This document shows, one piece after another, positions 56,406-64,000 of a stretch of 64,000 bases of DNA (within the stretch, counting starts at the first letter, position 1; the number at the start of each line of letters is the position of its first letter). The position numbers were made by a program, and so were the translations under genes. This DNA is from Avena insularis (Eukaryota; Streptophyta; Magnoliopsida; Poales; Poaceae). Under the pieces are notes generated by a model. The model ran no database searches. It was not told the origin of the DNA and saw nothing but the letters and a program-made list of their open reading frames with translations. The DNA lies in assembly GCA_023614405.1 (NCBI GenBank), contig CM042685.1, forward strand, positions 184,918,257 through 184,982,256, given 5' to 3'.

Positions 56406-58333
56406 TGTAGGGTTTCGTAGCATGGAAAACAAAAAATTTCTACCGCATACAAACAAACAAGCCAAGATCTATCTACTAGATTGTAGCAACGAGTCGATAG
56501 AATAACTCACCCTCGAAGATTCCAAAGTGTTTAACGAGAGTGGATTCTCGTGGGTGATGTAGTCGTACTCTTTCCGATCTCAAGATCGCGTAGACGATCC
56601 TTCCGGCGCTGCGTTCCGGCAGCGCTCCCATGATCGATCACACGTTGCGTTCGAAGACCTTCCTCTCCATTGTTCCAGCAGGCAACGGAGGTTGTAGCAC
56701 TCTCCTCGCGATTCCGGCAGCACAACGGCGTGGTACCGGAAGTAGAGGGGAGATCTCGCAGGGCTTCGCCTTAAGCCGGAGCGAGTATGGTGGAGTATGA
56801 GAGAGTCCCTCGACGATCTAGGGTTTAGACACGCCGAGGAGGGGCAAGCCGGCGGCTAGGGTTTAGCTAGGCGGCGGTGGCGGTTTGCCCTAGGGCCGGC
56901 GGCGGCTATGGAGGCGGCGGCGGCTTGGGGCTAGGGTTTGGAGGAGAGGATCTTGTGTCTCTAGGAGGGAGCCCTGCCCCTCCTTATATAGGTGGAGGGG
57001 CCGGCCGGCCAAGGGGAGGGAGAGGAGTCCCTCCCCAACTCGGCTTGGGTGGTGCGCCGGCGGTGGGGAGGAGGGACTCCTCCCCAACTCGGTTTCCTCC
57101 TCTTTTCCTCTTTCCAAAATTAGCCGTTTGACTTTCAAACTAGCCGTTTGACTTTTCAAACTAGGATTTGAATTAATCCTTTATTTGGATCAGCGATGAC
57201 ACTTAGTACATGATGCAATCATACCAACTTGATATAACACATTCATGTACCCTTCCCCTCCGGAGTGCCGGACATTCCGGAACCTTCTAGAACATTCATG
57301 ATGAAAACACCGGAACCATTCTCCAACTCCGAAACGAGACTTTCCTTATATGAATCTTATTCTCCGGACCATTCCGGATCTCCTCGTGATATCCCGAATC
57401 CCATTCGAGACTCCGAACAACATTCGGTCTCTTTCTCATCATTCCATAACTACTCAAAAAAAAACGTCGAATCCTTAAGTGTGTCTCCCTACGGTTCGTG
57501 AATTATGCAGACATGATCGAGACACTTCTCCGAACAATAACCAATAGAGGAATCTGGAAATTCATATGGCTCCCACATATTTCTAAGATTACTTTGCGAT
57601 CGAATGAACCACTTACATACGATATCAATTTCCCTTTGTCTCACGATAGTTTACTTATCCAAGGTTATGATCGTCGGTATCTCTGCATACCTAGTTCAAC
57701 CTTGTTACTGATAAGTACTCTTTTCTTGTTCCCGTGATATGTGATCCCTTGTGAGCCAGTCACATGCTTGCAAGCTAATTGGATGACATTCCACCGAGAG
57801 GGCCCAGAGTATATCTATCCGTCATATGGATGGACAAATCCCACTCTTGATCCATGTGTTTCAACCAATACTTTCCGAACACTCAATGCCACCTTTATAG
57901 CCACCCAGTTACGGTGTGGTGTTTGATGTCATCAAAGCATCCATCCGGTAAAGGTGATATGCATGATCTCATGGTCGAAGGAATTAGATTACTATGTATC
58001 AGAAAGCATATAGCAATTGAACTATTAAAATGACTTGATCTTTATGCTATGCTTATCTACAGGAGTATGTCCACCATATCATTCTCCTAATGATATGATC
58101 TTGTTGTTAATAACATCTCAATGTTCATGATAGGGAAACCACAATCATCTATTAACCAACAAGCTAGTATTATATAGAGGCTTTACTAGGGACTCTTATT
58201 TTAGTCTACAAATCACACAAGTATTAATGTTTCCTTGTTAATACTATTATAGCATGAATGTAAACATTTATCATAAACACAAAGATATAATAATAACTAT
58301 ATTCATTATTGCCTCTAGGGCATATCTCCAACA
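56406..58333 (-). repeat. 3' LTR of the right-hand copia element
   Basis: 1,928 bp; on the coding strand starts TGTTGGAGATATGCCCTAGA and ends CGAAACCCTACA. TATA box on the minus strand at 56983-56991. Similar to 14639-16541 on the opposite strand. Confidence 0.93.
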
Positions 58334-58367
58334 GTCTCCCACTTGCACTAGAGTCATCTAATCTAGA

Positions 58368-59483
58368 TTACATGGTAATATACCGAACACCCATGGCAGT
58401 TTGGTGTTGGTCATGTTTTGCCCTCGGGAGAGGTTTAGTCAACGGATCCGCCACATTCAGATCTGTGTGTACTTTGCAAATCTTTATATCCCCATCTTGG
58501 ATATGTTCTCGAATAACATGAAAATGTAGCTTGATATGCTTCAGCTTCTTGTGTGACCTTGGTTCTTGCGCATTGGCTATGGCTCCCATGTTATCACAGT
58601 AGATAGACATTGGGTCCAGCGCACTAGGAACCACACCCAGCTCTGTAATGAACTCTTTCATCCATATCGCTTCTTGTGAAGCCTCCGAAGCAGCCATGTA
58701 TTCCGATTCAGTTGAAGATCTCGCCACAATGCTTTGCTTTGCACTCCTCCAGCTAACTGCTGCACCATTCAAAATAAATACGTATCCAGATTGTGATTTA
58801 GAATCATCCGGATCGGTGTTCCAACTAGCATCGATGTAACCATTAACAATGAGCTGTTCATCACCTCCATAAGAAAGAACCATATCCTTAGTTCTTCTCA
58901 AGTACTTAAGGATGTTTTTGACCGCTGTCCAATGATCCACTCCTGGATCACTTTGATATCTGCTAGTTAAACTAACAGCATATGCAATGTCGGGTCTAGT
59001 ATATAGCATGGCATACATTAGAGATCCTATGGCTGAGGCATAGGGAGTCTTACTCATCCTTTCTCTATCTTCTACCGATGTCAGACTTTGAGTTTTACTC
59101 AAGGTCGTATTGGGCAACATGGGCAAGAACCCTTTCTTGCTATCTTCCATTCCAAACCTCTTTAGAACTTTGTCCAAATATGTACTTTGTGACAATGATA
59201 TTTGGCGTTTTGATCTATCTCTATAAATATTTATGCCTAATATGTAAGCTGCTTCGCCAAGATCTTTCATTGAAAAACTATTATTCAAATATTCCTTGAC
59301 ACTATTAAGAAGGTCTACATCATTCCCAATCAACAATATGTCATCTACATATAGTATTAAGAATGCTACAGAACTCCCACTCACTTTCTTGTAAATACAA
59401 GCTTCTCCATAAGTTTGTATAAAACCAAAACTTTTGATCACCTTATCAAAACGTTGATTCCAACTTCGGGATGCTTGCTTCAA
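58368..59483 (-). pseudogene. Copia RT (C-terminal half) and RNase H
   Basis: 371 open codons: ASRSWNQRFDKVIKSFGF, the catalytic FLILYVDDILLIGND, LGINIYRDRSKRQISLSQ, TRPDIAYAVSLTSRYQ, then RNase H with GYIDASWNTDPDDSKSQSGY, STESEYMAASEA and IYCDNMGAIANAQEPRSHKK. All catalytic residues in this part look intact. The RT fingers are in a different, broken frame (59500-59890, with LPYKARLVAKGF), so the polyprotein is not continuous. Confidence 0.93.
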
Positions 59484-59756
59484 TCCATAGATGGACCGTT
59501 GAAGTTTTCATACCTTGTTAGCATCTTTAGGATCGACAAAACCTTTGGGTTGCATCATATACAACTCTTCATCAATGTCTCCATTGAGAAATGCTGTTTT
59601 GACATCCATCTGCCATATCTCATAATCATAATATGCAGCAATTGCTAACATAATCCTCACAGACTTTAAGCTTCTCTTGGTGAGAAAGTCTCATCGTAGT
59701 CAACTCCTTGAATTTGTCGAAACCCTTTGCGACAAGTCGAGCTTTATACGGTAACA

Positions 59757-60830
59757 TTACCATACATCTGTTTTCTTCTTTAAAATCCTTTTGTTCTCGT
59801 GATCCTTCCGGCCATCTGGTAAGTCCACCAAAGTCCATACTTGGTTTTCGTACTTGGATCCAATCTCGGATTTCATGGCTTCTTGCCATTTATTGGAATC
59901 TGGGCTCATCATCGCTTCCTCATATGTCTCAGGGTCATCGGTATTGTCCACCAACATGACACTCATAACGGGATCATACCAATCTGGAGTGGTACGAGTT
60001 CTCGTTGACCTGCGAGGCTCTATAGCAACTTCAACCGAAGTTTCACGATCATCATCATTAGCTTCCTCTCTAAGTGCGGGCACCACAGAACTTCTTCGGT
60101 CTGCGCTAATCATAATTCGAGAGAAGGTTCGACAACCTCGTCGAGTTCTACTTTCCTTCCAGTCACTTCTTTTCGAGAGAAATTCCTTCTCTAGAAAGGA
60201 TCCATTCTTAACCTTGAAGATTTTGCCTTCGGATCTATGATAGAAGGTATACCCAATAGTTTCCTTCGGGTATCCTATGAAGACGCATTTTTCTGCTTTG
60301 GGTTCAAGCTTGTCCGGCTGTAACTTCTTTACATAGGCTTCGCATCCCCAAACTTTAAGGAACGACAATCTAGGTTTCTTCCCAAACCATAATTCATATG
60401 GTGTCGTTTCAACGGATTTAGATGGTGCCCTATTTAAAGTGAATGCGGCTGTTTCTAATGCATAACCCCAAAATGATAGCGGTAAATCTATAAGTGACAT
60501 CATAGAACGAACAATATCTAAGAGAGTTCGATTATGCCGTTCGGACACACCATTACGCTGTGGTGTTCCCGGCGGTGTCAATTGTGAAAGTATTCCGCAT
60601 TTCTTCAAATGCTCGCCAAACTCGTAACAGATATTCACCTCCACGATCGAGCGTAGAAATTTAATCTTCTTGTTACGTTGATTCTCTACCTCACTTTGAA
60701 ATTCCTTGAACTTCTCGAAAGTTTCGGACTTATGTTTCATGAAATAGATATACCCATATCTACTCAAGTCATCCGTGAAGGTAAGAACATACTTGATAAC
60801 CACAGCGATGCTACACTCATTAGACCACAC
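59757..60830 (-). pseudogene. Copia integrase core and spacer
   Basis: Reads TFTDDLSRYGYIYFMKHKSE, TPPGTPQRNGVSERHNRTLL (the Glu of the DDE triad), PYELWFGKKPRLSFLKVWGC and CVFIGYPKETIGYTFYH, then an acidic spacer and EEAMMSPDSNKWQEAMKSE. The stretch around the second catalytic Asp (normally RSDRGGEY) is replaced by RSIVEVNIC, probably by two compensating indels, so the integrase is inactive. Confidence 0.9.
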
Positions 60831-62330
60831 ACATCGGTATGTATGATTTCCAATAAGTCCGTAGCTCGCTCCATCATACCAGAAAATGGAGTCTTAGTCA
60901 TTTTACCCATCAGACATGCTTCGCATCTTTCAAGTGATTCAAAATCAAGTGATTCAAGAAGTCCATCGAATGGAGTTTCTTCATCGCTTCACTCCAATGT
61001 GACCAAGATGACGATTACCACATATAGGTCGAGTTATCGCTCGATTTCAAGCGTTTAGCCTCAATGTTATTAATATGTGTATTTCCACTATCGAGATTCA
61101 ATAAGAATAGACCATCTATCAAAGGTGCATGTGCATAAAACATATTACTCATATAAATCGAACAACCATTATTCTCGGACTTAAAGAAGTAACCGTCTCG
61201 CAATAAACAAGATCCCGATATAATGTTCATGCTTACGCAGCACCAAATAACAATTATTTAAGTATAAAACTAATCCCGATGGTAGATGAAGGGGTAGCGT
61301 GCCAGCGATCACATCAACCTTTGATCCATTTCCAACGCGCATCGTCACCTTGTTCTTCGCTAGCTTCCGTTTATTCTCGCAATTTTGTTTGAGTTACAAA
61401 TATGAGCAACGAACCAGTATCAAATACCGAGCACTACTACAGTACTAGTGAGATACACATCAATAACATGTATATCGGATATACCTTTCTTCTTGATGTT
61501 GCCGTTCTTCAAATCCGCCAAGTACTTTGGGCAATTCGCTTCGGTGACCTTCTCCCTTGCGGTAAAAGCACTCGATGTCGGGCTTAGGTCCAGCCTTGGT
61601 CTTCTTCGTCGGCGGTAACTTTCTTACCACCCTTCTTGAAGTGTCCCTTACCTTAGACTTGCCTTTCTTGAATTTGGTGGTCTTATTGACCAACAACACT
61701 TGGTGCTCTTTCTTGATCTCCACTTCTGCAGATTTCAACATGGCAAAGAGTTACGCAGCGTCTTGTTCATGTTTTGCATGTTGTAGTTCATCACAAAGTT
61801 CTTGTAACTTGGTGGTAGTGATTGGAGGACGGTAAATCCCCAAAGCATTAGGAATCACTATACCCAAGCTTTGAAGTTTGTTTGCGTGCCCAGACATCTT
61901 AAGCACATGCTCCTTGACTTGGTGCCCTCTTCCATCTTGCAGTTAAAGAACTTTTGAAGCCTCATAGCTTTCAATTGCCGCATGAGTCTCAAAATCAATT
62001 TGAGATCCTCGACAATATCATATGGGTCTGAATTCTCAAACCTTTTACGAGCTCGATTCTAAGCCATGCAAGATAGCACCTGAACCGTGAGTCTTGAGTC
62101 TTCGAGTGAGGTAAACATTCTTTACTTCATAGGGCATCATTTGCGGGTGGGTCACCAATGATTGCATCCAGCACATAGGTAAAATTACCAGCTGTGAAGA
62201 CAATCCTCAAATTGCTGAACCAATCCATGAAGTTGCTTCCATTGTTTTCAACTTTTCTTTTCTCCGGAGCATTAAAATTGATGGTAGGGCTGCCATTGAT
62301 CTACAACATATTTGCAATAGTTTAGACTAA
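60831..62330 (-). pseudogene. Degraded copia gag and protease region
   Basis: Near 62300-62150 the coding strand reads SPTINFNAPEKRKVENNGSN, then FMDWFSNLRIVFTAGNF, the BARE-type Gag start. At about 61600 the zinc knuckle survives as CFYRKGEGHRSELPK, having lost its second Cys, and further pieces occur down to 61015. Many shifts and stops. The HHCC region of integrase is not clearly readable. Confidence 0.75.
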
Positions 62331-63470
62331 GTTTATGATAAATTGAGTTCAAATTAATAAGAAAATTAATCTAGGTGAACTCCACTCAAAACAATATCCC
62401 TCACATTGTTTTAGTGATCACGAACCAAATCCACCACATCAACACCGATCATCACGAGAGTTGATATAGTTTCAATGGCGAACAATCGACATGTTCATCA
62501 TATCTACTATATGATTCATGCTTTACCTTTTGGTGATCCGTGTTCCGAGACCATGTCTGTACATGCTAGGCTCGTCAAGATCAAACCTTAGTTTCCGCAT
62601 GAGCAAATCTGGCTTGCTCACGTTGTATGCACTTGCAGAATCTAACACACCCGATCATCACGTGGTGCTTCGAAACAACAAGCTTTAGCAACGGTGCTAA
62701 CTAAGGGTGAACACTTTTTGACTTGAAATTCATGTGCATGAGGGATCATCTTATAATGCTACCGTCGTCTACTAAGAAATACAAGATGCATAAAGGATTA
62801 ACATCACATGCAATTCATAATATGTGATATGATATGGCCTTTCTTCTTTGTGCTTCCGATCTCCATCTTCAAGCACGAACATGATCTCCATCATCACCGG
62901 CATTGCATCAAGGTCAATGAAGCTTCTTCATGGTTGTCGTCCACCGGCTTCAACTATTACAACTACTTTGAATAGACACGCGGGTCTTAACATAAATTAA
63001 AGACAACCATATGGCTCCTGCCGGTTGCCAACTTACAATAAGGCACATTGCATACATCAAATATAATCACAATCATGGCCATATCACATCACTGCACACC
63101 CCTGCAAAACAAAGTTAGACGCCTCTACTTTCTTTGCATGTTTTACGTGGTTTGAGGCTTTCAATAAGTGTCGTTCTAACTTACAAACATGAACCACAAC
63201 ATTGATACTAGTATTGTTAATCACCCGTTGTAAATTGGATCTTAACTATGCTAGGAGAAACAGGCACCCGCAAAGCCACTTATGCAATACAAGTTGCATG
63301 TCAAGCGTGGAGCAAGTCTCATGAACGATGTCATGTAAGGTTAGCCCGGGCCACTTCATCCCAACATCTCGCAAGATGCAAAGTACACAAGAAGAAATCG
63401 ACAATAAAAGCATCAACGCCCACAATGACCATTGTGTTCTACTCGTGCAACAGATCTACATATAGACCTG
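62331..63470 (-). other. Untranslated leader of the right-hand copia element
   Basis: Non-coding sequence between the PBS and Gag, of the length expected for BARE-type elements, which have a long 5' leader. Confidence 0.6.
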
Positions 63471-63482
63471 GCTCTGATACCA
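63471..63482 (-). promoter_or_regulatory. Primer binding site of the right-hand copia element
   Basis: GCTCTGATACCA, i.e. TGGTATCAGAGC on the coding strand, one base from the 5' LTR end. Confidence 0.95.
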
Positions 63483-63483
63483 C

Positions 63484-64000
63484 TGTAGGGTTTCGTAGCA
63501 TGGAAAACAAAAAATTTCTACCGCATACAAACAAACAAGCCAAGATCTATCTACTAGATTGTAGCAACGAGTCGATAGAATAACTCACCCTCGAAGATTC
63601 CAAAGTGTTTAACGAGAGCGGATTCTCGTGGGTGATGTAGTCGTACTCTTCCCGATCTCAAGATCGCGTGAAGCGATCCTTCGGCGCTGCGTTCGGTGGC
63701 GCTCCTTGATCGGTCTGCGTTAAATTTTCGTGAAGATCTTCCTCTCCCTTGTTCCAGCAGGCAGCGGAGGTTGTAGCACTCTCCTCGCGATTCCGGTAGC
63801 ACAACGGCGTGGTACCGGAAGTAGAGGGGAGATCTCGCAGGGCTTCGCCTTAAGCCGGAGCGAGTATGGTGGAGTATGAGAGAGTCCCTCGATGATCTAG
63901 GGTTTAGACACGTCGAGGAGGGGCAAGCCGGCGGATAGGGTTTAGCTAGGCGGCAGCGGCGGTTTGCCCTAGGGCCGGCGGCGGCTATGGAGGCGGCGGC
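63484..64000 (-). repeat. 5' LTR of the right-hand copia element (partial)
   Basis: Same start as the LTR at 56406 (TGTAGGGTTTCGTAGCATGG on the plus strand). Cut by the window end after 517 bp. Confidence 0.93.

Larger units (their letters stand above)
56406..64000 (-). mobile_element. BARE/Angela-type copia retrotransposon, runs off the window
   Basis: Minus-strand element: 3' LTR 56406-58333, polypurine tract (AGTGCAAGTGGGAGAC on the coding strand) directly inside it, RT-RNase H, integrase, degraded gag, PBS (63471-63482), and the start of the 5' LTR from 63484. The left flank AAGTC (56401-56405) should be the target duplication. Frames are broken in gag, integrase and the RT N-terminus. 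The two LTRs differ by several substitutions and short indels in their first 300 bp, so the insertion is clearly older than the copia at 41.6 kb. Confidence 0.93.

Noticed and set aside
1..64000. tRNA, rRNA, CRISPR array, bacterial operon or integrated virus
   Set aside because: No cloverleaf tRNA with A/B boxes, no rRNA segment, no regularly spaced repeats with spacers and no viral replication or capsid genes were seen; the tRNA-like words are retroelement primer binding sites.

Overview
This window is nuclear DNA of a grass, most likely a Triticeae species (wheat, barley, rye, Aegilops) or a close Pooideae relative. The evidence is the dominance of long nested LTR retrotransposons, including several BARE1/WIS/Angela-type copia LTRs (start TGTTGGA, about 1.7-1.9 kb, end CTACA or TTCA). 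Plant L1 LINEs with a C-terminal RNase H, Stowaway MITEs, a Helitron and a few short single-copy gene islands support the same view. There is no bacterial, organellar, CRISPR or operon structure. All family calls are from reading the sequence; no database search was run.

Layout. 1-16.5 kb is a nested stack. A BARE/Angela-type copia element (3' half 11881-16541, + strand) has landed at the 5' end of a zf-XS zinc-finger gene. A gypsy element (4588-11880, - strand) sits in that copia. The gypsy 5' LTR carries a perfect solo BARE-like LTR (8678-10370, TSD TATAA), and its pol region is interrupted by another LTR fragment (3787-4587) that is followed by a LINE (1-3785). 16.5-19.9 kb is the 5'-truncated zf-XS gene and its downstream DNA, including a 322-bp direct duplication. 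19.9-26.4 kb is LTR-element DNA on the - strand, with a conserved-looking 174-codon ORF just inside a PBS and a 3.9-kb LTR. 26.4-30.6 kb is a 5'-truncated, frameshifted LINE.

Gene island. 31.3-34.1 kb is an intact, intronless PPR-DYW RNA-editing factor. 34.1-39.5 kb is intergenic, with a tiny Stowaway, a CDK N-lobe fragment and unclassified repeats. 39.5-40.8 kb is an intact F-box/DUF295 gene. A young 5.1-kb copia element (41662-46787, TSD CTGTG) lies downstream, followed by a probable two-exon, - strand cysteine-rich gene (47298-48130) whose second exon lacks an internal start codon and so is easily missed.

Right side. A Stowaway MITE is split by a non-autonomous Helitron (49014-53844), which itself contains a 1.9-kb TRIM-like LTR element (49244-51155, TSD TCAAC). 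Then follow a remnant copy of the F-box gene tail plus its downstream sequence (53920-54655), unclassified repeat, a gypsy-type LTR (55448-56405) and a - strand BARE/Angela copia element that runs off the end of the window.

The host genes do not form a pathway. The PPR protein should act in organellar C-to-U editing, the F-box protein in ubiquitin ligase substrate choice or as a DUF295 organellar protein, and the zf-XS protein resembles one domain of small-RNA-pathway proteins. The main stories are the layered insertion history and what it did to neighbouring genes.
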